DNA of 64,000 nt, from positions 1,426,001 to 1,490,000 of the forward strand of contig NZ_CP023275.1 of the NCBI RefSeq assembly GCF_002309535.1, read 5' to 3'. Below the pieces are notes generated by a model. That model did no database searches and had not been told where the DNA came from. It saw nothing but the letters and a program-made list of their open reading frames with translations. The stretch comes from Sulfurospirillum diekertiae (lineage in GTDB: Bacteria > Campylobacterota > Campylobacteria > Campylobacterales > Sulfurospirillaceae). Positions 9,230-17,790 of this stretch are shown here, piece after piece (position 1 is the stretch's first letter; each line of letters starts with the position of its first letter). The position numbers were made by a program, and so were the translations under genes.

Positions 9230-9694
9230 GTGAAAAGAGTTTTTCCAATACTTGGCATCTTTCTTTTTTCCATTGTGTTACTGTGTATCTCTGTACAGGC
9301 TGTTGACAATGCTATGTCACCTACTACTACAGCCAAAGAGGCTACACCTGTGATAGAAGTAAGCAAGGAATTAAGAGACCAATACCCAATCAAATCGCAC
9401 CATGCGAAGTTATCCATAGATTGTATTCACTGTCATGATGACCAAGGACGTGTTCCTGCTAAATTTGAATACATTGGGGATAAAGGGTGTCTTAGCTGTC
9501 ATGGAAGTAAAGAAAAAATGGCCAAACGAACAGGATTTATGGATATGTTCCATACCAATCCTCATAATTCCTATCATGATGGCCCAACATTATCATGTGA
9601 TGAGTGTCATAAAGAACATGAACCTTCACAAAATAGATGTATGGAGTGTCACGAAAAAGAGGTTCCTAATTGGATGAAGAAGGTAATGCCATGA
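9230..9694 (+). CDS. fccA: Periplasmic tetrahaem cytochrome c, FccA-like
   Basis: 154 residues starting at GTG 9230, with AAGAAAGG just upstream. A signal peptide (MKRVFPILGIFLFSIVLL) is followed by four CXXCH haem c sites: CIHCH, CLSCH, CDECH and CMECH. It resembles the tetrahaem domain of flavocytochrome c fumarate reductases, but here as a separate protein. With the following NapC-type cytochrome and the flavoprotein it matches the Wolinella fccABC order, reported as a periplasmic methacrylate-reducing system. It should hand electrons to the flavoprotein at 10421. Confidence 0.85.
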   Translation: MKRVFPILGIFLFSIVLLCISVQAVDNAMSPTTTAKEATPVIEVSKELRDQYPIKSHHAKLSIDCIHCHDDQGRVPAKFEYIGDKGCLSCHGSKEKMAKRTGFMDMFHTNPHNSYHDGPTLSCDECHKEHEPSQNRCMECHEKEVPNWMKKVMP

Positions 9695-10329
9695 TAAAAA
9701 ATATTTTTACGTCTATTAAAAAGAAAATTCCACTTCTTTTAGTTGTAGGAATTGTTGTAGGCTTTATCGTTTCTTATACATCCTATGAAGCAATATCAAG
9801 AACAGGAACGCCTCAGTTTTGTGTTGTTTGTCATGAAATGGCGCCGATGAGAGCATCATATGATAACGATGTTCATGGTGGCAACGGTAAAACAGGCATA
9901 AGAGTCAATTGTGTTGATTGCCATCTTCCTCATAATAATCTTGTCAATTATGTTTTTACAAAAGCAAAAAATGGAATGTCTGAAGTAGGTACTCATTTTT
10001 TTGGAAATCCAGATGCTATAGACTGGCAACAAAAGAGAGAAGAGCGAGCTAAATTTGTTTATGATGATGGATGTATTAAGTGTCATAGCAATTATGCAAC
10101 AAATGAAAAAATAAGTCCAAAAGCTCGACAAATGCATGAGCATTATAATGGACTTCTTGGTACAAATAAAGAATTGGGTTGTGCAAGTTGTCATGCAGAG
10201 ATAGGACATAACGGACTTAATAATATGTTAAATATTTATAAGCCAGAACACGCTCTTTATGAAAAAGGCTCTGCAAAAGAAAAAATTAAAATAAATGAAA
10301 AATTATACGGAAAAGGAAGTTCTAATTAA
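9691..10329 (+). CDS. fccB: NapC/NirT-type membrane-anchored tetrahaem quinol dehydrogenase, FccB-like
   Basis: 212 residues from ATG 9691, which overlaps the previous stop as ATGA. One N-terminal membrane helix (LLLVVGIVVGFIVSY) anchors a periplasmic domain with haem sites CVVCH, CVDCH, CIKCH and CASCH. The family oxidises menaquinol and passes electrons to periplasmic reductases. Position and overlap tie it to the FccA-like cytochrome and the flavoprotein. Its first haem site is followed by EMAPMRASY, a usual NapC/NrfH feature. Confidence 0.87.
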   Translation: MIKNIFTSIKKKIPLLLVVGIVVGFIVSYTSYEAISRTGTPQFCVVCHEMAPMRASYDNDVHGGNGKTGIRVNCVDCHLPHNNLVNYVFTKAKNGMSEVGTHFFGNPDAIDWQQKREERAKFVYDDGCIKCHSNYATNEKISPKARQMHEHYNGLLGTNKELGCASCHAEIGHNGLNNMLNIYKPEHALYEKGSAKEKIKINEKLYGKGSSN

Positions 10330-10420
10330 CAAAGTATCCCCTAAAACAAAAATAAAAAACAGAACAGAATAAGGTGCTCGCAAGAGTCAATACATACGAA
10401 AAATCAAAAAAGGAAAAAAG

Positions 10421-12130
10421 ATGACAAATCAATCAAGACGAAATTTTTTTAAGACCAGTGCAATTGGTACAGGAGTTGTGGCATTAGGTGCAACAGGAAT
10501 TGGTTCAAGTTTGAGTGCTGCAGAAAAAGGTCCAGATTTAGATAAAGCAGCTGCGCAACCTTTTATCACTGAAAGAGGAATTGCTCCTTCAAAAAATCCT
10601 GCATATCCAAATACTTTACCAAAAGTTGATGCAAGCCAAGTTAAAGAGACTGTTGAAGCTGATATTATCGTCATTGGAGCTGGTTTTGCAGGTATGTGTG
10701 CAGCTATTTCTGCTGTAGAAGTTGGTGCAAAAGTAATTGTGTTGGAAAAATATAAAAGACCAGGTGCCCGTGGTGGCCATATTACTGCATTTGGTTCAGA
10801 TTTTCAAGATAAACACGGAATCACTAAAGATATTCATCCAAGACAAATCGCGAAAGAACTTGAACGATGGGGACAAGGACGTGTTGATGAAGACTTACTA
10901 AGACTCTTTATTGAAAAAAGTGGCGCATGTATGGATTGGCTCGATAACACATTGAAAACAAAAGGCTTTCAAAATGGTCAATGGTTTGAAGGTTGTAAAG
11001 ATCCATTCTATTATGAACACCCAGTAACACATATGTTTAGAGATAAAAATGGCGTACCTGGTAACGCACCTGTGGTTGATGCTCTTGTTGAAATTGCAAA
11101 AGAGAAAGGCGTAGATGTAGTTTTTGAAGCGAGAGCACTTAAACTTGTTAAAGATGGTAATAAAGTTACAGCAGTTATTGCTAAAACCAAAAAAGGTTAT
11201 GTTCAATATGCAGCTAAAAAAGCTGTTATTATAGCATCAGGCGATTATGCTTCAAATCATGATATGGTTTCTTACTACTCTCAAACATCATCACTTGCAG
11301 ATGCTCAAATTTATTTTCCAAGTAAATCCAATACCGGTGATGGTCATATGATTGCTATGGATATTGGTGGTGCTATGCAAAGAGATGCAAACCATGCTGC
11401 AGTTATTCACTTAGAAGCAGGTGCAAAAAGTTATAACTTTTTACATGTAAACGCATATGGTAAACGTTTTAAAAATGAAGATATCAATACACAATCAATG
11501 AGTTGTGGTAAATTGTATCAAAAAGATGGCATTGCTTGGTCTGTTTATGATGCAAACGGTCTTAGCTATGCAGAAGAGATGATGAAGAAAAAAATTGGTG
11601 GTGGTTTATTCTTTGGCCAACAAGATAAAATTGTAGGCGTTAAAGAATGGAGCATGGACGATGAAAAACATATGCTTGAAAAACATATTTCTGAGGGAAA
11701 AGTTGTTGTTGCTAACACTCTCGAAGAACTTGCAGATAAAATGGGTGTTCCAAGAGCAGAATTTGTTAAAACTGTTAAAAGATACAATGAAATTGTCAAG
11801 GTTAAGAATGATACAGATTTTGGTAAAAGATCTGAATGTCTTTATCCTGTTGAAAAGGCACCTTTTTATGCTGGTAAGCTTTTGGCAACATTACTTACAA
11901 TGTGTGGCGGTCTTAGTACGGATGATAGAATGCTTGTTCTTGATAAAGATGATAAAGCATTTGATAACCTCTATGTTGCTGGTGCTGCACAAGGTAACTT
12001 CTTTGCAGGCGATTACCCAACAATCTGTCCAGGTATTGGTCATGGACGTTGTATGACATTCGGACGCCTTACTGGTCTAGTTGCTGCAGGTAAGAGTGTT
12101 AATGATGTTAAAACAAAAATGACACTATAA
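10421..12130 (+). CDS. fccC: Tat-exported FAD flavoprotein reductase, FccC / fumarate-reductase-like
   Basis: 569 residues starting with a twin-arginine signal (SRRNFFK) and a hydrophobic stretch ending near SLSAAEK. The FAD-binding Rossmann motif (IIVIGAGFAGMCAA...VIVLEK) begins near residue 84. The C-terminal part has the FAD-contacting GAAQGNFFAGDYP region. The haem domain of soluble fumarate reductases is missing and is supplied by the FccA-like cytochrome. Substrate cannot be read from sequence: methacrylate, fumarate, urocanate and other enoates are reduced by relatives. Riboflavin genes directly downstream fit the FAD need. A full TTTACATGTAAA lies inside. Confidence 0.85.
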   Translation: MTNQSRRNFFKTSAIGTGVVALGATGIGSSLSAAEKGPDLDKAAAQPFITERGIAPSKNPAYPNTLPKVDASQVKETVEADIIVIGAGFAGMCAAISAVEVGAKVIVLEKYKRPGARGGHITAFGSDFQDKHGITKDIHPRQIAKELERWGQGRVDEDLLRLFIEKSGACMDWLDNTLKTKGFQNGQWFEGCKDPFYYEHPVTHMFRDKNGVPGNAPVVDALVEIAKEKGVDVVFEARALKLVKDGNKVTAVIAKTKKGYVQYAAKKAVIIASGDYASNHDMVSYYSQTSSLADAQIYFPSKSNTGDGHMIAMDIGGAMQRDANHAAVIHLEAGAKSYNFLHVNAYGKRFKNEDINTQSMSCGKLYQKDGIAWSVYDANGLSYAEEMMKKKIGGGLFFGQQDKIVGVKEWSMDDEKHMLEKHISEGKVVVANTLEELADKMGVPRAEFVKTVKRYNEIVKVKNDTDFGKRSECLYPVEKAPFYAGKLLATLLTMCGGLSTDDRMLVLDKDDKAFDNLYVAGAAQGNFFAGDYPTICPGIGHGRCMTFGRLTGLVAAGKSVNDVKTKMTL

Positions 12131-12147
12131 GTTACATTTTTGAGATA

Positions 12148-12202
12148 GGTCTGCTTGTAATAAGCAGACCTTGTATGTACCCTTGCGAGGTTATATACAA
12201 GG
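12148..12202 (+). terminator. Two overlapping hairpins after fccC
   Basis: GGTCTGCTT (12148) pairs with AAGCAGACC (12162-12170). CCTTGTAT (12169-12176) pairs with ATACAAGG (12195-12202), followed by TCTTTTAT. The two share bases 12169-12170, so they partly exclude each other. It may be a plain terminator or an attenuator before the rib genes. Confidence 0.5.
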
Positions 12203-12258
12203 TCTTTTATCTTATATCTCTACATAGCAATAGATAAAACGTTATTAAAGGATATGGA

Positions 12259-12822
12259 ATGAACATTAAAATCTCAAATATTGCTAATCTTCCATCCAAA
12301 TTTGGAAATTTAAAAATCCAATCTTTTCAAGAAGGTATTAAAGAGCATTTAGTGATTTTCAAAGAACCTCTTGGGCAGATTCCATTGGTTAGAATTCATA
12401 GTGAATGTTTAACAGGGGATGCACTTGGCTCTTTAAAATGCGATTGTGGTGAACAGCTTGAGTTTGCATTGCAGAATATCTCATCACTTGGTGGAATGAT
12501 CATTTACTTACGTCAAGAAGGACGCAATATTGGTTTGTTTAATAAAGTAAATGCCTATGCGCTACAAGATCAAGGGTTCGATACTATTGAAGCAAATCAT
12601 CAGTTGGGTTTTAAAAGTGATGAACGTAGTTATGAAGTGGTAGAAACTATTTTAGAGCATTTTAAAATTGATAAAATTCGTTTGCTTACGAATAACCCTA
12701 AAAAAATGAGTTGTTTAAAAAACATTATGATTATTGAAAGATGGCCAATTATTATACCTTCAAATAATCATAACGTTGATTATTTGAAAACTAAAAAAGA
12801 AATGATGGGTCATTTACTTTAA
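12259..12822 (+). CDS. ribA: GTP cyclohydrolase II
   Basis: A 187-residue RibA, close to the usual single-domain length. It has the zinc site in CLTGDALGSLKCDCG, the catalytic loop RQEGRNIGL and the LTNNPKK loop. It opens GTP to the pyrimidine precursor of riboflavin. Start ATG 12259 has AAAGGA upstream. RibBA follows 9 bases later. A separate RibA makes sense because the cyclohydrolase-like half of the next gene looks inactive. Confidence 0.92.
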   Translation: MNIKISNIANLPSKFGNLKIQSFQEGIKEHLVIFKEPLGQIPLVRIHSECLTGDALGSLKCDCGEQLEFALQNISSLGGMIIYLRQEGRNIGLFNKVNAYALQDQGFDTIEANHQLGFKSDERSYEVVETILEHFKIDKIRLLTNNPKKMSCLKNIMIIERWPIIIPSNNHNVDYLKTKKEMMGHLL

Positions 12823-12831
12823 AGGAAAAAC

Positions 12832-13902
12832 ATGAATGCAATATTAAGCGATCAAAAAACATTCCAGGCTATTATCCGCGTTAATCAAGCGATTGAGGAT
12901 ATTAGACAAGGCAAGATGGTTGTTATGGTAGATGATGAAGATAGAGAAAATGAAGGTGATTTAGTTTATGCTGCTTCTTTTTCTACACCACAAAAAGTTA
13001 ATTTTATGGCAAGTCATGCAAAAGGGCTTATCTGTGTTGCTATTTCAAAAAAGATAGCAAATAGATTGCAATTAGAGCCTATGGTCAAAAAAAATGATTC
13101 ATCATATGAAACCGCTTTTACAATTACAGTCGATGCAAGAACAGCAGCAACGGGTATATCTGCAGGTGAGCGTGATATGACCATAAAAATTTTAGCAGAT
13201 GGTGGATCGCATGAATCAGAACTCGTTCGTCCCGGCCATATTTTTCCATTGATTGCTAAAGAGGGTGGTGCATTAGTAAGAATAGGTCATACTGAGGGTT
13301 CTGTAGATTTATGTCGTTTAGCAGGACAGGGTGACTCTGCCGTTATTTGTGAAATCATGAAAGAAGATGGAACAATGGCTAGACGTCCTGATCTGGATAT
13401 CTTTTGTGCGAAGCATGAATTAAATATTGTCTATATTTCTGATATTGTAGAGTATCGCATGATGAATGAATCACTTATTCGTGTTATTGCCGAATCAACA
13501 ACGCAATTTTTAGGCAAAGATGCCAGACGTTATGACTTTGTGGATCATAATGATAACCATCATATAGCCTATGCGTTTGGAAATATTAAAAATAGATCAG
13601 CAGTAAAATTTCATAGTATTATGCCTGATAATGAACTTTTAGCTGATACAAAAAAATATAATAGCTTAATTCAAGCCATACACTATCTGCAAAAAAGTGG
13701 TGGAGTATTGATTTTTATGGATAATGGAACACAAGATATGTCTAAAATTCGTGAATACGGTATAGGTGCGCAAATAATTAAACATCTAGGTATAGAAAAT
13801 ATAGAACTTTTAAGTGATAGTAAGAATAAAGAGTTTGTTGGCATTAGTGGGTTTGGCCTTAGCGTCATTAAAAGTACGAATGTTAATGAAACTGTTGCTT
13901 AA
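12832..13902 (+). CDS. ribB: 3,4-dihydroxy-2-butanone 4-phosphate synthase with degenerate GTP cyclohydrolase domain
   Basis: 356 residues. The first ~210 are a full RibB domain: the acidic loop DDEDRENEGDLV and the GHTEGSVDLCRLAG motif. The rest has RibA-like secondary structure, but I see neither the three-cysteine zinc site nor the RQEGR loop. It should make dihydroxybutanone phosphate from ribulose 5-phosphate only. RibBA proteins with a decayed RibA half are common in Campylobacterota. It forms a riboflavin cluster with ribA before it and ribH after it. Confidence 0.9.
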   Translation: MNAILSDQKTFQAIIRVNQAIEDIRQGKMVVMVDDEDRENEGDLVYAASFSTPQKVNFMASHAKGLICVAISKKIANRLQLEPMVKKNDSSYETAFTITVDARTAATGISAGERDMTIKILADGGSHESELVRPGHIFPLIAKEGGALVRIGHTEGSVDLCRLAGQGDSAVICEIMKEDGTMARRPDLDIFCAKHELNIVYISDIVEYRMMNESLIRVIAESTTQFLGKDARRYDFVDHNDNHHIAYAFGNIKNRSAVKFHSIMPDNELLADTKKYNSLIQAIHYLQKSGGVLIFMDNGTQDMSKIREYGIGAQIIKHLGIENIELLSDSKNKEFVGISGFGLSVIKSTNVNETVA

Positions 13903-13923
13903 AATAACAAGTATTTATTGTCA

Positions 13924-14049
13924 ATGAAAATAAAGAGTAAAAAAGGTATCAGTGTAATGGGTTTCTATCTTGTAGCGTATGGTTTAAGTTGTGTTGTGTT
14001 GGGAATGATGATTGGCACATGCATTCAATTCTCTAAAATTAATAAATGA
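13924..14049 (+). CDS. Possible 41-residue single-span membrane protein
   Basis: An ATG frame of 41 codons lies between ribB and ribH. It has a basic start (MKIKSKKG), then one hydrophobic segment (YLVAYGLSCVVLGMMIG). The ribosome binding site is weak. It may be a real small protein or chance; no family recognised. Confidence 0.3.
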   Translation: MKIKSKKGISVMGFYLVAYGLSCVVLGMMIGTCIQFSKINK

Positions 14050-14110
14050 GTCTGCAATGGATTATATCAGTATATCCATTTTGTTAAAATGTATGATATG
14101 AAGGATAATA

Positions 14111-14581
14111 ATGAATATTGTAGAAGGTAAATTGTCCCTAAATGGTGACGAAAAAGTTGCTATTATTAATGCACGCTTTAACCATATCATCACAGATCGT
14201 TTGGTAGAAGGAGCGCGGGATGCCTATTTGAGACATGGTGGCAAAGATGAAAATTTAGATCTTGTTTTGGTACCGGGTGCATTTGAAATTCCAATGGCAC
14301 TTAATCGTCTTTTGGCTTGTAGTAAATACGATGCAGTATGTTGTTTAGGTGCAGTAATACGTGGTTCAACGCCACATTTTGACTATGTGTCTGCAGAAGT
14401 GACCAAAGGTGTGGCCAATGTAGCACTTCAATTTGCTAAACCAGTCGCTTTTGGTGTCCTGACAGTGGATAGCATTGAACAAGCAATTGAACGAGCAGGT
14501 AGTAAAGCAGGTAATAAAGGTTTTGAAGCAATGGTTACTGTCATTGAACTATTAAGTCTATACTCTGCATTAAAGAATTAA
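14111..14581 (+). CDS. ribH: 6,7-dimethyl-8-ribityllumazine synthase
   Basis: 156 residues, normal RibH length. Motifs: [11 protein letters not shown], the phosphate and substrate loop [14 protein letters not shown], and [10 protein letters not shown] near the C-terminus. It condenses the RibA- and RibB-derived precursors to lumazine, the step before riboflavin. AAGGATAATAATG gives the start. A frame of 45 further sense codons continues past its stop to 14719 (see findings). Confidence 0.93.
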   Translation: MNIVEGKLSLNGDEKVAIINARFNHIITDRLVEGARDAYLRHGGKDENLDLVLVPGAFEIPMALNRLLACSKYDAVCCLGAVIRGSTPHFDYVSAEVTKGVANVALQFAKPVAFGVLTVDSIEQAIERAGSKAGNKGFEAMVTVIELLSLYSALKN

Positions 14582-14702
14582 GAAAAAGTTATAGATGTAG
14601 ATATTGATAGAATTGATGGTGTTTTTTTGAGCATCGAGATAGATAGAAATACTACTGAATATTATTTAATGATTAAAGAATTAGTAGAAAAATTATTATT
14701 AT

Positions 14703-14745
14703 CTACAAACAACCTATAATTATTTTCTATACTTACATTTATAAT
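14703..14745 (+). promoter_or_regulatory. CTAYA-repeat promoter of the AhpD-like gene
   Basis: CTACA at 14703, CTATA at 14714 and CTATA at 14727 are followed by TATAAT at 14740-14745. The spacing 11/13/13 copies the site at 574. Direct repeats on one DNA face ahead of a -10 fit OmpR-type activators. The gene starts 30 bases further on. Confidence 0.45.
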
Positions 14746-14775
14746 AATTAAATATTTTAAAAATAAGGATAGAAT

Positions 14776-15309
14776 ATGGCACACATAGCACTTTGCGTCT
14801 ATGAAAATATGAGTGATTCTGTTAAAAAACATGCGGATAAGAAATTGGAAAAAACGGGTAGCTTGGGTGAGATATTTCAGCTACTTGCATTAAATGAAGA
14901 CGTTTATTTTGCTACAGATACTATGGTTTCCAAGTTTCTCTTGAAAGAAACATTACTCCCTTATGTCACCAAACAAAGAATTGCAATATTAGTATCATTG
15001 GATAATGGGTGTAAAATGTGTGCAGGTGTACACAAGCAACTTGCACGGGCTTTAGGTGTGAGTGAGGTTGAAATTGAAGAAATAGCATTAGGTATTGATG
15101 CCCTAAGTTGTAGTGAAGCTGAAAAAAGGTTACTTCATTTTTGTATTCGTGCCTCAAAAAAAGATAACTATAAAATCATGAAAGAAGATATAGAAGTTAT
15201 CAAGGCGTTTGGATACAGTGAAAAAGAGATCTTTGAAGCGGTTTGTATTGTTGGATATTTTAATTATATCAATACCTTATCTAATACATTTGGTCTTGGA
15301 AGCGAATAA
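14776..15309 (+). CDS. AhpD/carboxymuconolactone decarboxylase-like protein
   Basis: 177 residues, all helical, with the AhpD-type motif CKMCAGVH (C79, C82, H86). That site can cycle between thiol and disulfide in alkylhydroperoxidase relatives. AAGGATAGA precedes ATG 14776. It lies just upstream of pceA and carries the same class of promoter repeats, so it may belong to the dehalogenation regulon, for instance in redox protection. That role is inference. Confidence 0.75.
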   Translation: MAHIALCVYENMSDSVKKHADKKLEKTGSLGEIFQLLALNEDVYFATDTMVSKFLLKETLLPYVTKQRIAILVSLDNGCKMCAGVHKQLARALGVSEVEIEEIALGIDALSCSEAEKRLLHFCIRASKKDNYKIMKEDIEVIKAFGYSEKEIFEAVCIVGYFNYINTLSNTFGLGSE

Positions 15310-15490
15310 AACATAAAATATTAGGGACGACTTTTTATCTTACTTTTTTTTTAAAAGCGTTCCTTTAACACAAATTATTGTCTGATATATTGACAAAATC
15401 TTTATAAAATCTCCAAAAATATAAAAAAAGAAAAGTATTTACTTATTACTTCGTAAATATTATTAACTTTCATTATTTTAAAATTAAAAT

Positions 15491-15541
15491 CTATATCTTT
15501 CCTATAACAAAGCTATAACTTTTGTATATCATTCTTAAAAT
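15491..15541 (+). promoter_or_regulatory. CTATA-repeat promoter of pceA
   Basis: CTATA occurs at 15491, 15502 and 15513 and GTATA at 15524, each exactly 11 bases apart. A -10-like TAAAAT starts at 15536. Four boxes on the same helix face ending over the -35 position suggest activation by an OmpR-family regulator. The DISM-linked regulator encoded at 20177-20848 is the nearest intact candidate. Confidence 0.55.
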
Positions 15542-15579
15542 GTGAAATTAATTCATAAACACATTAAAAAATAAATAAC

Positions 15580-15656
15580 TGTACTTGGGGTTATTTATAA
15601 AAGGTTACAAGAAGGTTTGAATACCACTGTGTAAGTTGTTACTCTTGGTATTTTTT
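15580..15656 (+). promoter_or_regulatory. Conserved pceA leader with terminator-like hairpin
   Basis: A block shared with the rdhA2 leader (TGTACTTGGG, then GGTTACAAGAAGGTTT at 15603-15618) is followed by a hairpin: ATACCA 15621-15626 with TGGTAT 15646-15651, and inner GTAA/TTAC. Then come a T6 run and AAGGAGG. The hairpin sequence differs from that of rdhA2 while pairing is kept, so a structured attenuator is plausible. Other parts of 15310-15490 show nothing clear. Confidence 0.5.
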
Positions 15657-15667
15657 AAGGAGGAAGT

Positions 15668-17173
15668 ATGGAAAAGAAAAAAAAGCCTGAACTCTCAAGA
15701 AGAGATTTTGGTAAGTTGATTATCGGAGCTGGAGCTGCAGCAACGATAGCTCCATTTGGTGTACCAGGTGCAAATGCAGCTGAAAAAGAGAAAAATGCAG
15801 CTGAAATTCGTCAACAATTTGCAATGACTGCAGGTTCTCCCATCATAGTTAACGACAAATTGGAAAGATATGCTGAAGTACGAACAGCGTTTACTCATCC
15901 AACCTCAAAGTTTAAACCAAACTACAAAGGTGAAGTGAAACCTTGGTTTTTATCAGCATATGATGAGAAAGTACGTCAGATTGAAAATGGTGAAAATGGT
16001 CCTAAGATGAAAGCTAAAAATGTAGGAGAAGCTAGAGCAGGTCGTGCACTTGAAGCTGCTGGATGGACCTTAGATATTAACTTTGGAAACATTTATCCAA
16101 ATAGATTTTTTATGTTATGGTCTGGTGAGACTATGTATAACACCCAATTGTGGGCACCAGCAGGGTTAGATAGAAGACCTCCAGATACAACTGATCCTGT
16201 GGAACTTACAAATTATGTAAAATTTGCTGCACGTATGGCAGGTGCTGATTTGGTAGGTGTTGCAAGATTAAATCGTAACTGGGTTTTTTCTGAGGCAGTA
16301 ACTATACCAGCTGACGTACTTTATGAACAATCTTTGCAGAAAGAGATTGAAAAGCCAATCGTTTTCAAAGATGTTCCACTACCAATAGAAACTGATGATG
16401 AATTAATTATCCCTAATACTTGTGAAAATGTTATCGTTGCAGGTATCGCTATGAACCGCGAAATGGCGCAAACAGCTCCTAGCAATATGGCATGTGCAGC
16501 AGTATCATTTTGTTATTCACGTATGTGTATGTTCGATATGTGGTTATGCCAGTTTATTCGTTATATGGGTTACTATGCAATACCAAGCTGTAATGGTGTT
16601 GGACAATCAGTTGCCTTTGCTGTTGAAGCAGGTTTAGGACAAGCTAGTCGTATGGGTGTTTGTATTACTCCTGAATTTGGACCAAACGTAAGACTTACAA
16701 AAGTCTTTACAAATATGCCTTTAGTTCCAGATAAGCCTATCGACTTTGGAGTAACAGAATTTTGTGAAACATGTAAAAAATGTGCACGTGAGTGTCCTTC
16801 AAAAGCAATTACTGAAGGTCCAAGAACTTTTGAAGGACGAAGTATTCATAATCAATCAGGTAAATTACAGTGGCAAAATGACTATAATAAATGCTTAGAT
16901 TATTGGCCGAAATCTGGTGGATATTGTGGCGTATGTGTAGCTGTTTGCCCCTTTACAAAAGGCAATATTTGGATTCATGATGGCGTTGAATGGCTTATTG
17001 ATAACACAAGATTCTTAGACCCATTAATGCTTGGTATGGATGATGCACTGGGTTATGGTAAAACACGAAATGTAGAAGAAGTATGGAAAGGTAAAATCAA
17101 TACCTATGGTTTAGATACATCTCACTTTAAAGATACGGAGACAACAGGAAAGGATAGGGTAAAAAAATCATGA
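15668..17173 (+). CDS. pceA: Tetrachloroethene reductive dehalogenase
   Basis: 501 residues. Twin-arginine signal SRRDFGK with cleavage after ANA (37). Two [4Fe-4S] motifs, CETCKKCARECP and CGVCVAVCP, occur in the C-terminal part. In mature numbering the S. multivorans active-site residues Y246 (FCYSRM), N272 (SCNGVG) and R305 (NVRLTK) are all kept, as are F38, T39, W56, F57 and W96. Compared with my memory of S. multivorans PceA, residue 102 is Phe instead of Tyr, T242 is Val, and the last ~40 residues differ and match rdhA2 of this window. It uses a norcobamide to reduce chlorinated ethenes in the periplasm. Confidence 0.93.
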   Translation: MEKKKKPELSRRDFGKLIIGAGAAATIAPFGVPGANAAEKEKNAAEIRQQFAMTAGSPIIVNDKLERYAEVRTAFTHPTSKFKPNYKGEVKPWFLSAYDEKVRQIENGENGPKMKAKNVGEARAGRALEAAGWTLDINFGNIYPNRFFMLWSGETMYNTQLWAPAGLDRRPPDTTDPVELTNYVKFAARMAGADLVGVARLNRNWVFSEAVTIPADVLYEQSLQKEIEKPIVFKDVPLPIETDDELIIPNTCENVIVAGIAMNREMAQTAPSNMACAAVSFCYSRMCMFDMWLCQFIRYMGYYAIPSCNGVGQSVAFAVEAGLGQASRMGVCITPEFGPNVRLTKVFTNMPLVPDKPIDFGVTEFCETCKKCARECPSKAITEGPRTFEGRSIHNQSGKLQWQNDYNKCLDYWPKSGGYCGVCVAVCPFTKGNIWIHDGVEWLIDNTRFLDPLMLGMDDALGYGKTRNVEEVWKGKINTYGLDTSHFKDTETTGKDRVKKS

Positions 17174-17394
17174 AATTATTAAATATTTTAAATTATAAAG
17201 CGCTTGGTTTGAGTTTACTTTATTTGGCATTGATTTTGGTTACTTTCCAAATTTCAATGGGAAGTTATGGAGAGGATGAGCCACAAGCTGGTAGTATATT
17301 AATGGTTGCTGGATTGATTTTTTCGATCATCGGCGTTTTTCTTTTAATGAAGTTCAAGCCAACATATATTTTATGGGAAAAGCTTAAGCGTTAA
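17170..17394 (+). CDS. pceB: PceA membrane anchor protein
   Basis: 74 residues, overlapping pceA by 4 bases (ATGA). Two hydrophobic segments (LGLSLLYLALILVTF and ILMVAGLIFSIIGVFLL) and a basic end fit the small RdhB anchors that hold the dehalogenase at the outer face of the membrane. DNA is nearly identical to the second rdhB at 22567: the stretch from within pceA 17033 to 17201 is the same in both. A strong terminator follows. Confidence 0.92.
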   Translation: MKLLNILNYKALGLSLLYLALILVTFQISMGSYGEDEPQAGSILMVAGLIFSIIGVFLLMKFKPTYILWEKLKR

Positions 17395-17411
17395 TTTCTA
17401 AATCTATGCAT

Positions 17412-17450
17412 AAAGTAGGGTTTACATCATTACATGTAAACCCTACTTTT
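17412..17450 (+). terminator. Rho-independent terminator of pceAB
   Basis: A perfect 16-bp stem (17412-17427 with 17434-17449) and a 6-base loop end in TTTTCTCTTTTT. The right arm includes the ACATGTAAA palindrome motif. Confidence 0.85.
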
Positions 17451-17523
17451 CTCTTTTTCTAAGTCATAAATATGCTTAAATATACAGCACGTTTAGCTTG
17501 ACATTCCCATTATTTTGGAGTGA

Positions 17524-17691
17524 CTCCAAAGCGCTGATGAAGTGGCTGACTTGATTATGACATTTATGCAGGGATTACGAGTTCAATCACGAAATCAATA
17601 CTCTGGTGATGCAATCAAGCGAGCCATAAAAACATTTTTGGCTTTGATAAAGTCAATGGAAAAGAAAAAAAGTATATTTTTAGGTTTGTAA
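17524..17691 (+). pseudogene. TetR-family regulator remnant (C-terminal end)
   Basis: An open stretch of 55 codons after a stop at 17521 reads ADEVADLIMTFMQGLRVQSR and ends FLALIKSMEKKK, a typical TetR ligand-domain C-terminus. No DNA-binding half is left. It follows the pceB terminator, so a TetR gene once stood here. The rest of 17451-17790 shows no other gene. Confidence 0.55.
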
Positions 17692-17790
17692 TTGATATAA
17701 GAAAACGTTATAACTTTTTTTTCAGTTTTAAGAGAGATGACTTGGTAAATAACTCTCTTTTGAGCTAGATCGCCAATTATCTCTCTTGTT

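Noticed and set aside
15310..15490. Terminator after the AhpD-like gene (GGGACG with CGTTCC)
   Set aside because: The stem is only six pairs with a loop of about 30 bases, so it is too weak to list.
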